Assembly: GCA_948470475.1 (NCBI GenBank)
Contig: OX419337.1
Coordinates: forward strand, 6,013,574 to 6,077,573
Source: Galaxea fascicularis
Lineage: Eukaryota; Cnidaria; Anthozoa; Scleractinia; Euphylliidae
Direction of reading: 5' to 3'
DNA: 64,000 bases
Shown here: positions 51,580 through 64,000 of the stretch, piece after piece
Layout of the letters: the number at the start of each line of letters is the position of its first letter
Numbering within the stretch: the stretch's first letter is position 1
Notes under the pieces: model-generated
What the model saw: the letters and a program-made list of their open reading frames with translations, nothing else
Databases searched by the model: none
What the model was told of the DNA's origin: nothing
Made by a program: the position numbers and the translations under genes

Positions 51580-54500
51580 GGAACCTAGAAATCATGTTTA
51601 AATGCTTCCAAAAACTCCCACAACATGATTTCTATTCTTATTTGAGCTGTGTGCAAGATTTTAGCAAAGTTGAAATTTTGACCAAAACCCAAAGGGAGGA
51701 CCACATGCTTTTGAGTCAAATTTTGAATTTGGCTTAAACTTTGCCTATTTCAAAAAGGAACCTAGAAATCATGTTTAAATGCTTCCAAGAACTCCCACAA
51801 CATGATTTCTTTTCTTATTTGAGCTGTGTGCAAGATTTTAGCAAAGTTGAAATTTTGACCAAAACCCAAAGGGGGGACCACATGCTTTTGAGTCAAATTT
51901 TGAATTTGGCTTAAACTTTGCCTATTTCAAAAAGGAACCTAGAAATCATGTCTAAATGTATCCAAGAACTCCCACAACATGATTTCTATTCTTATTTTAG
52001 CTGTGTGCAAGATTTTAGCAAAGTTGAAATTTTGACCAAAACCCAAAGGGGGGACCACATGCTTTTGGGTCAAATTTTGAATTTGGCTTAAACTTTGCCT
52101 ATTTCAAAAAGGAACCTAGAAATCATGTCTAAATGCTTCCAAGAACTCCGACAACATGATTTCTTTTCTTATTTGAGCAGTGTGCAAAATTTCAGCAAAG
52201 TTGAAATTTTGACCAAAACCCAAAGGGGGGACCACATGCTTCTAAGTCAAATTTTGAATTTTGCTTAAACTTTGCCTATTTTAAAATGGAACCTAGAAAT
52301 CATGTTTAAATGCTTCCAAAAACTCCCACAACATGATTTCTATTCTTATTTGAGCTGTGTGCAAGATTTTAGCAAAGTTGAAATTTTGACCAAAACCCAA
52401 AGGGGGGACCACATGCTTTTGAGTCAAATTTTGAATTTGGCTTAAACTTTGCCTATTTCAAAAAGGAACCTAGAAATCATGTGTAAATGCTTCCAAAAAC
52501 TCCCACAACATGATTTCTATTCTTATTTGAGCTGTGTGCAAGATTTTAGCAAAGTTGAAATTTTCACCAAACCCAAAGGGGGGACGACATGCTTTTGAGT
52601 CAAATTTTGAATTTGGCTTAAACTTTGCCTATTTCAAAAAGGAACCTAGAAATCATGTGTAAATGCTTCCAAGAACTCCCATAACATGATTTCTATTCTT
52701 ATTTGAGCAGTGTGCAAAATTTCAGCAAAGTTGAAATTTTGACAACAACCCAAAGGGGGGACCACATGCTTTTGAGTCAAATTTTGAATTTGGCTTAAAC
52801 TTTGCCTATTTCAAAAAGGAAACTAGAAATCATGTGTAAATGCTTCCAAGAACTCCCACAACATGATTTCTATTCTTATTTGAGCTGTGTGCAAGATTTT
52901 AGCAAAGTTGAAATTTTGACCAAAACCCAAAGGGGGGACCACATGCTTTTCAGTCAAATTTTGAATTTGGCTTAAACTTTGCCTATTTCAAAAAGGAACC
53001 TAGAAATCATGTGTAAATGTATCCAAGAACTCCCACAACATGATTTCTTTTCTTATTTGAGCAGTGTGCAAAATTTCAGCAAAGTTGAAATTTTGACCAA
53101 AACCCAAAGGGGGGACCACATGCTTCTGAGTCAAATTTTGAATTTGGCTTAAACTTTGCCTATTTTAAAATGGAACCTAGAAATCATGTTTAAATGCTTC
53201 CAAAAACTCCCACAACATGATTTCTATTCTTATTTGAGCTGTGTGCAAGATTTTAGCAAAGTTGAAATTTTGACCAAAACCCAAAGGGGGGACCACATGC
53301 TTTTGAGTCAAATTTTGAATTTGGCTTAAACTTTGCCTATTTCAAAAAGGAACCTAGAAATCATGTGTAAATGCTTCCAAGAACTCCCACAACATGATTT
53401 CTATTCTTATTTGAGCTGTGTGCAAGATTTTAGCAAAGTTGAAATTTTGACCAAAACCCAAAGGGGGGACCACATGCTTTTGAGTCAAATTTTGAATTTG
53501 GCTTAAACTTTGCCTATTTCAAAAAGGAACCTAGAAATCAAGTCTAAATGTATCCAAGAACTCCCACAACATGATTTCTATTCTTATTTGAGCTGTGTGC
53601 AAGATTTTAGCAAAGTTGAAATTTTGACCAAAACCCAAAGGGGGGACCACATGCTTTTGAGTCAAATTTTGAATTTGGCTTAAACTTTGCCTATTTCAAA
53701 AAGGAACCTAGAAATCATGTGTAAATGCTTCCAAAAACTCCCACAACATGATTTCTATTCTTATTTGAGCTGTGTGCAAGATTTTAGCAAAGTTGAAATT
53801 TTCACCAAACCCAAAGGGGGGACGACATGCTTTTGAGTCAAATTTTGAATTTGGCTTAAACTTTGCCTATTTCAAAAAGGAACCTAGAAATCATGTGTAA
53901 ATGCTTCCAAGAACTCCCATAACATGATTTCTATTCTTATTTGAGCAGTGTGCAAAATTTCAGCAAAGTTGAAATTTTGACAACAACCCAAAGGGGGGAC
54001 CACATGCTTTTGAGTCAAATTTTGAATTTGGCTTAAACTTTGCCTATTTCAAAATGGAACCTAGAAATCATGTTTAAATGCTTCCAAAAACTCCCACAAC
54101 ATGATTTCTATTCTTATTTGAGCTGTGTGCAAGATTTTAGCAAAGTTGAAATTTTGAGCAAAACCCAAAGGGGGGACCACATGCTTTTGAGTCAAATTTT
54201 GAATTTGGCTTAAACTTTGCCTATTTCAAAAAGGAACCTAGAAATCATGTCTAAATGCTTCCAAGAACTCCCACAACATGATTTCTATTCTTATTTGAGC
54301 TGTGTGCAAGATTTTAGCAAAGTTGAAATTTTGACCAAAACCCAAAGGGGGGACCACATGCTTTTGAGTCAAATTTTGAATTTGGCTTAAACTTTGCCTA
54401 TTTCAAAAAGGAACCTAGAAATCATGTGTAAATGCTTCCAAGAACTCCCACAACATGATTTCTATTCTTATTTGAGCTGTGTGCAAGATTGTAGCAAAGT

Positions 54501-55652
54501 TGAAATTTTGACCAAAACCCAAAGGGGGGACCACATGCTTTTGAGTCCAATTTTGAATTTGGCTTAAACTTTGCCTATTTCAAAAAGGAACCTAGAAATC
54601 ATGTGTAAATGCTTCTAAGAACTCCCATAACATGATTTCTATTCTTATTTGAGCAGTGTGCAAAATTTCAGCAAAGTTGAAATTTTGACAACAACCCAAA
54701 GGGGGGACCACATGCTTTTGAGTCAAATTTTGAATTTGGCTTAAACTTTGTCTATTTCAAAATGGAACCTAGAAATCATGTTTAAATGCTTCCAAAAACT
54801 CCCACAACATGATTTCTATTCTTATTTGAGCTGTGTGCAAGATTTTAGCAAAGTTGAAATTTTGACCAAAACCCAAAGGGGGGACCACATGCTTTTGAGT
54901 CAAATTTTGAATTTGGCTTAAACTTTGCCTATTTCAAAAAGGAACCTAGAAATCATGTCTAAATGCTTCCACGAACTCCCACAACATGATTTCTATTCTT
55001 ATTTGAGCTGTGTGCAAGATTTTAGCAAAGTTGAAATTTTGACCAAAACCCAAAGGGGGGACCACATGCTTTTGAGTCAAATTTTGAATTTGGCTTAAAC
55101 TTTGCCTATTTCAAAAAGGAACCCTAGAAATCATGTGTAAATGCTTCCAAAAACTCCCACAACATGATTTCTATTCTTATTTGAGCTGTGTGCAAGATTG
55201 TAGCAAAGTTGAAATTTTCACCAAACCCAAAGGGGGGACGACATGCTTTTGAGTCAAATTTTGAATTTGGCTTAAACTTTGCCTATTTCAAAAAGGAACC
55301 TAGAAATCATGTGTAAATGCTTCCAAGAACTCCCATAACATGATTTCTATTCTTATTTGAGCAGTGTGCAAAATTTCAGCAAAGTTGAAATTTTGACAAC
55401 AACCCAAAGGGGGGACCACATGCTTTTGAGTCAAATTTTGAATTTGGCTTAAACTTTGCCTATTTCAAAATGGAACCTAGAAATCATGTTTAAATGCTTC
55501 CAAAAACTCCCACAACATGATTTCTATTCTTATTTGAGCTGTGTGGAAGATTTTAGCAAAGTTGAAATTTTGAGCAAAACCCAAAGGGGGGACCACATGC
55601 TTTTGAGTCAAATTTTGAATTTGGCTTAAACTTTGCCTATTTCAAAAAGGAA

Positions 55653-57246
55653 CCTAGGAATCATGTGTAAATGCTTCCAAGAACTCCCACAACATGATTT
55701 CTTTTCTTATTTGAGCAGTGTGCAAAATTTCAGCAAAGTTGAAATTTTGACCAAAACCCATAGGGGGGACCACATGCTTTTGAGTCAAATTTTGAATTTG
55801 GCTTAAACTTTGCCTATTTCAAAAAGGAACCTAGAAATCATGTTTAAATGCTTCCAAGAACTCCCACAACATGATTTCTATTTTTATTTTAGCTGTGTGC
55901 AAGATTTTAGCAAAGTTGAAATTTTGACCAAAACCCAAAGGGGGGACCACATGCTTTTGAGTCAAATTTTGAATTTGGCTTAAACTTTGCCTATTTCAAA
56001 AAGGAACCTAGAAATCATGTGTAAATGCTTCCAAGAACTCCCACAACATGATTTCTATTCTTATTTGAGCTGTGTGCAAGATTTTAGCAAAGTTGAAATT
56101 TTGACCAAAACCCAAAGGGGGGACCACATGCTTTTGAGTCAAATTTTGAATTTGGCTTAAACTTTGCCTATTTCAAAAAGGAACCCCTAGAAATCATGTG
56201 TAAATGCTTCCAAAAACTCCCACAACATGATTTCTATTCTTATTTCAGCCGTGTGCAAGATTTTAGCAAAGTTGAAATTTTGACCAAAACCCAAAGGGGG
56301 GACCACATGCTTTTGAGTCAAATTTTGAATTTGGCTTAAACTTTGCCTATTTTAAAATGGAACCTAGAAATCATGTTTAAATGCTTCCAAAAACTCCCAC
56401 AACATGATTTCTATTCTTATTTGAGCTGTGTGCAAGATTTTAGCAAAGTTGAAATTTGGACCAAAACCCAAAGGGGGGACCACATGCTTTTGAGTAGAAT
56501 TTTGAATTTGGCTTAAACTTTGCCTATTTCAAAAAGGAACCTAGAAATCATGTGTAAATGCTTCAAAGAACTCCCACAACATGATTTCTATTCTTATTTG
56601 AGCTGTGTGCAAGATTTTAGCAAAGTTGAAATTTTGACCAAAACCCAAAGGGGGGACCACATGCTTTTGAGTCAAATTTTGAATTTGGCTTAAACTTTGC
56701 CTATTTCAAAAAGGAACCTAGAAATCATGTGTAAATGCTTCCAAAAACTCCCACAACATGATTTCTATTCTTATTTGAGCTGTGTGCAAGATTTTAGCAA
56801 AGTTGAAATTTTCACCAAACCCAAAGGGGGGACGACATGCTTTTGAGTCAAATTTTGAATTTGGCTTAAACTTTGCCTATTTTAAAAAGGAACCTAGAAA
56901 TCATGTGTAAATGCTTCCAAGAACTCCCATAACATGATTTCTATTCTTATTTGAGCAGTGTGCAAAATTTCAGCAAAGTTGAAATTTTGACAACAACCCA
57001 AAGGGGGGACCACATGCTTTTGAGTCAAATTTTGAATTTGGCTTAAACTTTGCCTATTTCAAAATGGAACCTAGAAATCATGTTTAAATGCTTCCAAAAA
57101 CTCCCACAACATGATTTCTATTCTTATTTGAGCTGTGTGCAAGATTTTAGCAAAGTTGAAATTTTGAGCAAAACCCAAAGGGGGGACCACATGCTTTTGA
57201 GTCCAATTTTGAATTTGGCTTAAACTTTGCCTATTTCAAAAAGGAA
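55653..57246. repeat. 9-monomer higher-order unit, copy C
   Basis: This 1594-bp unit starts with the rare cctaggaatc variant. It carries ggaacccctag (cta at 56187), ttcagccgtg, aaatttggacc and gagtagaat, like copies A and B more than 36 kb away. It is the first of two adjacent copies. Confidence 0.88.
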
Positions 57247-58840
57247 CCTAGGAATCATGTGTAAATGCTTCCAAGAACTCCCACAACATGATTTCTTTTC
57301 TTATTTGAGCAGTGTGCAAAATTTCAGCAAAGTTGAAATTTTGACCAAAACCCATAGGGGGGACCACATGCTTTTGAGTCAAATTTTGAATTTGGCTTAA
57401 ACTTTGCCTATTTCAAAAAGGAACCTAGAAATCATGTTTAAATGCTTCCAAGAACTCCCACAACATGATTTCTATTTTTATTTTAGCTGTGTGCAAGATT
57501 TTAGCAAAGTTGAAATTTTGACCAAAACCCAAAGGGGGGACCACATGCTTTTGAGTCAAATTTTGAATTTGGCTTAAACTTTGCCTATTTCAAAAAGGAA
57601 CCTAGAAATCATGTGTAAATGCTTCCAAGAACTCCCACAACATGATTTCTATTCTTATTTGAGCTGTGTGCAAGATTTTAGCAAAGTTGAAATTTTGACA
57701 AAAACCCAAAGGGGGGACCACATGCTTTTGAGTCAAATTTTGAATTTGGCTTAAACTTTGCCTATTTCAAAAAGGAACCCCTAGAAATCATGTGTAAATG
57801 CTTCCAAAAACTCCCACAACATGATTTCTATTCTTATTTCAGCTGTGTGCAAGATTTTAGCAAAGTTGAAATTTTGACCAAAACCCAAAGGGGGGACCAC
57901 ATGCTTTTGAGTCAAATTTTGAATTTGGCTTAAACTTTGCCTATTTTAAAATGGAACCTAGAAATCATGTTTAAATGCTTCCAAAAACTCCCACAACATG
58001 ATTTCTATTCTTATTTGAGCTGTGTGCAAGATTTTAGCAAAGTTGAAATTTTGACCAAAACCCAAAGGGGGGACCACATGCTTTTGAGTAGAATTTTGAA
58101 TTTGGCTTAAACTTTGCCTATTTCAAAAAGGAACCTAGAAATCATGTGTAAATGCTTCAAAGAACTCCCACAACATGATTTCTATTCTTATTTGAGCTGT
58201 GTGCAAGATTTTAGCAAAGTTGAAATTTTGACCAAAACCCAAAGGGGGGACCACATGCTTTTGAGTCAAATTTTGAATTTGGCTTAAACTTTGCCTATTT
58301 CAAAAAGGAACCTAGAAATCATGTGTAAATGCTTCCAAAAACTCCCACAACATGATTTCTATTCTTATTTGAGCTGTGTGCAAGATTTTAGCAGAGTTGA
58401 AATTTTCACCAAACCCAAAGGGGGGACGACATGCTTTTGAGTCAAATTTTGAATTTGGCTTAAACTTTGCCTATTTCAAAAAGGAACCTAGAAATCATGT
58501 GTAAATGCTTCCAAGAACTCCCATAACATGATTTCTATTCTTATTTGAGCAGTGTGCAAAATTTCAGCAAAGTTGAAATTTTGACAACAACCCAAAGGGG
58601 GGACCACATGCTTTTGAGTCAAATTTTGAATTTGGCTTAAACTTTGCCTATTTCAAAATGGAACCTAGAAATCATGTTTAAATGCTTCCAAAAACTCCCA
58701 CAACATGATTTCTATTCTTATTTGAGCTGTGTGCAAGATTTTAGCAAAGTTGAAATTTTGAGCAAAACCCAAAGGGGGGACCACATGCTTTTGAGTCAAA
58801 TTTTGAATTTGGCTTAAACTTTGCCTATTTCAAAAAGGAA
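57247..58840. repeat. 9-monomer higher-order unit, copy D
   Basis: It is adjacent to copy C and also 1594 bp, with the same cctaggaatc start. Differences from C are few: ttcagctgtg for ttcagccgtg, aaattttgacc for aaatttggacc, gacaaaaaccc for gaccaaaaccc, agcagagttg, and ttcaaaaagg for tttaaaaagg. The two are a recent tandem duplication. Confidence 0.88.
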
Positions 58841-61800
58841 CCTAGAAATCATGTGTAAATGCTTCTAAGAACTCCCATAACATGATTTCTATTCTTATTT
58901 GAGCAGTGTGCAAAATTTCAGCAAAGTTGAAATTTTGACAACAACCCAAAGGGGGGACCACATGCTTTTGAGTCAAATTTTGAATTTGGCTTAAACTTTG
59001 CCTATTTCAAAATGGAACCTAGAAATCATGTTTAAATGCTTCCAAAAACTCCCACAACATGATTTCTATTCTTATTTGAGCTGTGTGCAAGATTTTAGCA
59101 AAGTTGAAATTTTGACCAAAACCCAAAGGGGGGACCACATGCTTTTGAGTCAAATTTTGAATTTGGCTTAAACTTTGCCTATTTCAAAAAGGAACCTAGA
59201 AATCAAGTCTAAATGTATCCAAGAACTCCCACAACATGATTTCTATTCTTATTTGAGCTGTGTGCAAGATTTTAGCAAAGTTGAAATTTTGACCAAAACC
59301 CAAAGGGGGGACCACATGCTTTTGAGTCAAATTTTGAATTTGGCTTAAACTTTGCCTATTTCAAAAAGGAACCTAGAAATCATGTCTAAATGCTTCCACG
59401 AACTCCCACAACATGATTTCTATTCTTATTTGAGCTGTGTGCAAGATTTTAGCAAAGTTGAAATTTTGACCAAAACCCAAAGGGGGGACCACATGCTTTT
59501 GAGTCCAATTTTGAATTTGGCTTAAACTTTGCCTATTTCAAAAAGGAACCCTAGAAATCATGTGTAAATGCTTCCAAAAACTCCTACAACATGATTTCTA
59601 TTCTTATTTGAGCTGTGTGCAAGATTTTAGCAAAGTTGAAATTTTGACCAAAACCCAAAGGGGGGACCACATGCTTTTGAGTCAAATTTTGAATTTGGCT
59701 TAAACTTTGCCTATTTCAAAAAGGAACCTAGAAATCATGTGTAAATGCTTCCAAGAACTCCCACAATATGATTTCTATTCTTATTTGAGCTGTGTGCAAG
59801 ATTGTAGCAAAGTTGAAATTTTGACCAAAACCCAAAGGGGGGACCACATGCTTTTGAGTCAAATTTTGAATTTGGCTTAAACTTTGCCTATTTCAAAAAG
59901 GAACCTAGAAATCAAGTCTAAATGTATCCAAGAACTCCCACAACATGATTTCTATTCTTATTTGAGCTGTGTGCAAGATTTTAGCAAAGTTGAAATTTTG
60001 ACCAAAACCCAAAGGGGGGACCACATGCTTTTGAGTGAAATTTTGAATTTGGCTTAAACTTTGCCTATTTCAAAAAGGAACCTAGAAATCATGTGTAAAT
60101 GCTTCCAAGAACTCCCACAACATGATTTCTATTCTTATTTGAGCTGTGTGCAAGATTTTAGCAAAGTTGAAATTTTGACCAAAACCCATAGGGGGGACCA
60201 CATGCTTTTGAGTCAAATTTTGAATTTGGCTTAAACTTTGCCTATTTCAAAAAGGAACCTAGAAATCATGTGTAAATGCTTCCAAGAACTCCCACAACAT
60301 GATTTCTATTCTTATTTGAGCTGTGTGCAAGATTGTAGCAAAGTTGAAATTTTGACCAAAACCCAAAGGGGGGACCACATGCTTTTGAGTCAAATTTTGA
60401 ATTTGGCTTAAACTTTGCCTATTTCAAAAAGGAACCTAGAAATCAAGTCTAAATGTATCCAAGAACTCCCACAACATGATTTCTATTCTTATTTGAGCTG
60501 TGTGCAAGATTTTAGCAAAGTTGAAATTTTGACCAAAACCCAAAGGGGGGACCACATGCTTTTGAGTCAAATTTTGAATTTGGCTTAAACTTTGCCTATT
60601 TCAAAATGGAACCTAGAAATCAACTCTAAATGCATCCAAGAACTCCCACAACATGATTTCTATTCTTATTTGAGCTGTGTGCAAGATTTTAGCAAAGTTG
60701 AAATTTTGACCAAAACCCAAAGGGGGGACCACATGCTTTTGAGTCAAATTTTGAATTTGGCTTAAACTTTGCCTATTTTAAAAAGGAACCTAGAAATCAT
60801 GTCTAAATGTATCCAAGAACTCCCACAACATGATTTCTATTCTTATTTTAGCTGTGTGCAAGATTTTAGCAAAGTTGAAATTTTGACCAAAACCCAAAGG
60901 GGGGACCACATGCTTTTGGGTCAAATTTTGAATTTGGCTTAAACTTTGCCTATTTCAAAAAGGAACCTAGAAATCATGTGTAAATGTATCCAAGAACTCC
61001 CACAACATGATTTCTTTTCTTATTTGAGCAGTGTGCAAAATTTCAGCAAAGTTGAAATTTTGACCAAAACCCAAAGGGGGGACCACATGCTTCTAAGTGA
61101 AATTTTGAATTTGGCTTAAACTTTGCCTATTTCAAAAAGGAACCTAGAAATCATGTCTAAATGCTTCCAAGAACTCCCACAACATGATTTCTATTCTTAT
61201 TTGAGCTGTGTGCAAGATTTAAGCAAAGTTGAAATTTTGACCAAAACCCAAAGGGGGGACCACATGCTTTTGAGTCAAATTTTGAATTTGGCTTAAACTT
61301 TGCCTATTTCAAAAAGGAACCTAGAAATCATGTGTAAATGCTTCCAAAAACTCCCACAACATGATTTCTATTCTTATTTGAGCTGTGTGCAAGATTTTAG
61401 CAAAGTTGAAATTTTCACCAAAACCCAAAGGAGGGACCACATGCTTTTGAGTCCAATTTTGAATTTGGCTTAAACTTTGCCTATTTCAAAAAGGAACCTA
61501 GAAATCATGTGTAAATGCTTCTAAGAACTCCCATAACATGATTTCTATTCTTATTTGAGCAGTGTCCAAATTTCAGCAAAGTTGAAATTTTGACAACAAC
61601 CCAAAGGGGGGACCACATGCTTTTGAGTCAAATTTTGAATTTGGCTTAAACTTTGCCTATTTCAAAATGGAACCTAGAAATCATGTTTAAATGCTTCCAA
61701 AAACTCCCACAACATGATTTCTATTCTTATTTGAGCTGTGTGCAAGATTTTAGCAAAGTTGAAATTTTGACCAAAACCCAAAGGGGGGACCACATGCTTT

Positions 61801-63100
61801 TGAGTCCAATTTTGAATTTGGCTTAAACTTTGCCTATTTCAAAAAGGAACCTAGAAATCATGTTTAAATGCTTCCAAAAACTCCCACAACATGATTTCTC
61901 TTCTTATTTGAGCTGTGTGCAAGATTTTAGCAAAGTTGAAATTTTGACCAAAACCCAAAGGGGGGACCACATGCTTTTGAGTCAAATTTTGAATTTGGCT
62001 TAAACTTTGCCTATTTTAAAAAGGAACCCTAGAAATCATGTGTAAATGCTTCCAAAAACTCCCACAACATGATTTCTATTCTTATTTGAGTTGTGTGCAA
62101 GATTTTAGCAAAGTTGAAATTTTGACCAAAACCCAAAGGGGGGACCACATGCTTTTGAGTCAAATTTTGAATTTGGCTTAAACTTTGCCTATTTCAAAAA
62201 GGAACCTAGAAATCATGTGTAAATGCTTCCAAGAACTCCCACAACATGATTTCTTTTCTTATTTGAGCTGTGTGCAAGATTTTAGCAAAGTTGAAATTTT
62301 GACCAAAACCCAAAGGGGGGACCACATGCTTTTGAGTCCAATTTTGAATTTGGCTTAAACTTTGCCTATTTCAAAAAGGAACCTAGAAATCATGTCTAAA
62401 TGTATCCAAGAACTCCCACAACATGATTTCTATTCTTATTTGAGCTGTGTGCACGATTGTAGCAAAGTTGAAATTTTGACCAAAACCCAAAGGGGGGACC
62501 ACATGCTTTTGAGTCAAATTTTGAATTTGGCTTAAACTTTGCCTATTTCAAAAAGGAACCTAGAAATCATGTGTAAATGTATCCAAGAACTCCCACAACA
62601 TGATTTCTATTCTTATTTGAGCAGTGTGCAAAATTTCAGCAAAGTTGAGATTTTGACCAAAACCCAAAGGGGGGACCACATGCTTTTGAGTCAAATTTTG
62701 AATTTGGCTTAAACTTTGCCTATTTCAAAAAGGAACCTAGAAATCATGTGTAAATGCTTCCAAGAACTCCCACAACATGATTTCTTTTCTTATTTGAGCA
62801 GTGTGCAAAATTTCAGCAAAGTTGAAATTTTGACAACAACCTAAAGGGGGGACCACATGCTTCTGAGTTAAATTTTGAATTTGGCTTAAACTTTGCCTAT
62901 TTCAAAATGGAACCTAGAAATCATGTTTAAATGCTTCCAAAAACTCCCAAAACATGATTTCTATTCTTATTTGAGCTGTGTGCAAGATTTTAGCAAAGTT
63001 GAAATTTTGACCAAAACCCAAAGGGGGGACCACATGCTTTTGAGTCAAATTTTGAATTTGGCTTAAACTTTGCCTATTTCAAAAAGGAACCTAGAAATCA

Positions 63101-63783
63101 TGTGTCAATGCTTCCAAGAACTTCCACAACAGGATTTCTAGTCTTATTTGAGCTGTGTGCAAGATTGTAGCAAAGTTGAAATTTTGACCAAAACCCAAAG
63201 GGGGGACCACATGCTTTTGAGTCAAATTTTGAATTTGGCTTAAACTTTGCCTATTTCAAAAAGGAACCTAGAAATCATGTGTAAATGTATCCAAGAACTT
63301 CCACAAAATGAGTTCTATTCTTATTTGACCTGTGTGCAAGATTTTAGCAAAGTTGAAATTTTGACCAAAACCCAAAGGGGGGACCACATGCTTTTGAGTC
63401 AAATTTTGAATTTGGCTTAAACTTTGCCTATTTCAAAAAGGAACCTAGAAATCATGTCTAAATGCTTCCAAGAACTCCCACAACATGATTTCTAGTCTTA
63501 TTTGAGCTGTGTGCAAGATTTTAGCAAAGTTGAAATTTTGACCAAAACCCAAAGGGGGGACCACATGCTTTTGAGTCAAATTTTGAATTTGGCTTAAACT
63601 TTGCCTATTTCAAAAAGGAACCTAGAAATCATGTGTAAATGCTTCCAAGAACTCCCACAACATGATTTCTATTCTTATTTGAGCTGTGTGCAAGATTTTA
63701 GCAAAGTTGAAATTTTGACCAAAACCCAAAGGGGGGACCACATGCTTTTGAGTCAAATTTTGAATTTGGCTTAAACTTTGCCT
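63101..63783. repeat. Diverging satellite near the right end
   Basis: Monomers here carry changes rare elsewhere: gtgtcaatgc, aacttccacaacagg and tttctagtc (about 63105-63143), then aacttccacaaaatgagttc and tttgacctg (about 63297-63330), then tttctagtc again (about 63490). Length remains about 177 bp. Weaker signs begin earlier (gtgtccaaatttc at about 61563, aacctaaagg and gagttaaat at about 62840-62870). Confidence 0.8.
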
Positions 63784-64000
63784 ATCATGTGTAAATGCTT
63801 CCGAGAACTCCATTTTTGACCAAATTTTTTGACCAATTTTTGAATTTTGACCAAAACCCAAAGGGGGGACCACATGCTTTTGAGTCAAATTTTGAATTTG
63901 GCTTAAACTTTGCCTATCATGTGTAAATGCTTCCAAGAACTCCCACAACATGATTTCTATTCTTATTTGAGCTGTGTGCAAGATTGTAGCAAAGTTGAAA
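63784..64000. repeat. Truncated and rearranged satellite monomers
   Basis: At 63785 and again at 63917, cctat is joined directly to catgtg, removing 21 bp (ttcaaaaagg through gaaat) from both units. Between them the first unit is reduced to 132 bp: the stretch from ctcccacaac to gaaattttgacc is replaced by short tttgacc/aatttttga repeats (63811-63850). This looks like slippage between the monomer's own aaattttga subrepeats. The 21-bp loss removes a minus-strand stop, so a 119-codon frame opens by chance at 63622-63981; it is not a gene. Confidence 0.85.

Larger units (their letters stand above)
30308..63100. repeat. Satellite array, segment 5 (about 185 monomers, no insertion)
   Basis: This is uninterrupted 177-bp satellite, the longest insertion-free stretch. 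Long higher-order units dominate: 23 monomers at 31752/37416/42196, 14 monomers at 45572/48051, and 9 monomers at 55653/57247. Common markers are gacgacatg (caccaaaccc units), gacaacaaccc, gagcaaaaccc, tcaaaaaagaacc, ggaaactag, cttttcagtc, cttttgggtc and cttctaagtc. I see no foreign sequence and no gene. Confidence 0.96.

Noticed and set aside
63622..63981. 119-codon minus-strand frame, the longest in the window, with an internal peptide repeat
   Set aside because: The 21-bp deletion in two monomers removes the regular minus-strand stop. The peptide repeat mirrors the DNA repeat; since 177 is divisible by 3, frames simply continue from unit to unit.
1..64000. CRISPR array
   Set aside because: Repeats abut with no unique spacers, and the 177-bp unit is far longer than CRISPR repeats.
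63784..64000. Telomeric or subtelomeric repeat at the right end
   Set aside because: No short telomere-like tandem motif is present; the sequence is derived from the same satellite monomer.

Overview
The window is satellite DNA from end to end, and I find no credible protein-coding or RNA gene in it. A head-to-tail repeat of about 177 bp fills all 64 kb (roughly 355 monomers, all in one orientation). Four copies of a ~290-bp foldback insertion are the only other sequence. The host is a eukaryote, and the array has the size and organisation of a (peri)centromeric or other heterochromatic satellite. The host cannot be fixed from the satellite. The insertion resembles, from memory and unverified, short palindromic elements of anthozoan cnidarians (sea anemones, corals), so that is my low-confidence guess.

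Layout: 1-1702 satellite; 1703-1991 insertion copy 1; 1992-17039 satellite (about 85 monomers); 17040-17329 copy 2; 17330-27071 satellite (about 55 monomers); 27072-27360 copy 3; 27361-30017 satellite (about 15 monomers); 30018-30307 copy 4; 30308 to about 63100 satellite with no insertion; about 63100-64000 increasingly mutated satellite ending in shortened, rearranged monomers, probably close to an array edge.

Monomers differ by a small set of recurring diagnostic variants, which makes larger repeat units visible. A 9-monomer unit (1594 bp) occurs at 2197, 17535, 55653 and 57247, the last two back to back. A 23-monomer unit (about 4.07 kb) occurs at 31752, 37416 and 42196. A 14-monomer unit (2479 bp) is tandemly doubled from 45572. 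Local trimers, a dimer and runs of single variants record smaller, more recent duplications. Related cassettes are spaced at near-exact multiples of 177 bp, as expected from unequal crossing over or replication slippage in register.

All four insertions sit at the same monomer position, in the same orientation, with the same CTT flank duplication and the same rare variants in neighbouring monomers. They are therefore copies of one insertion that was later carried around the array by satellite amplification. Nothing here encodes a product; any function would be structural (chromatin, centromere, recombination) and is inference.
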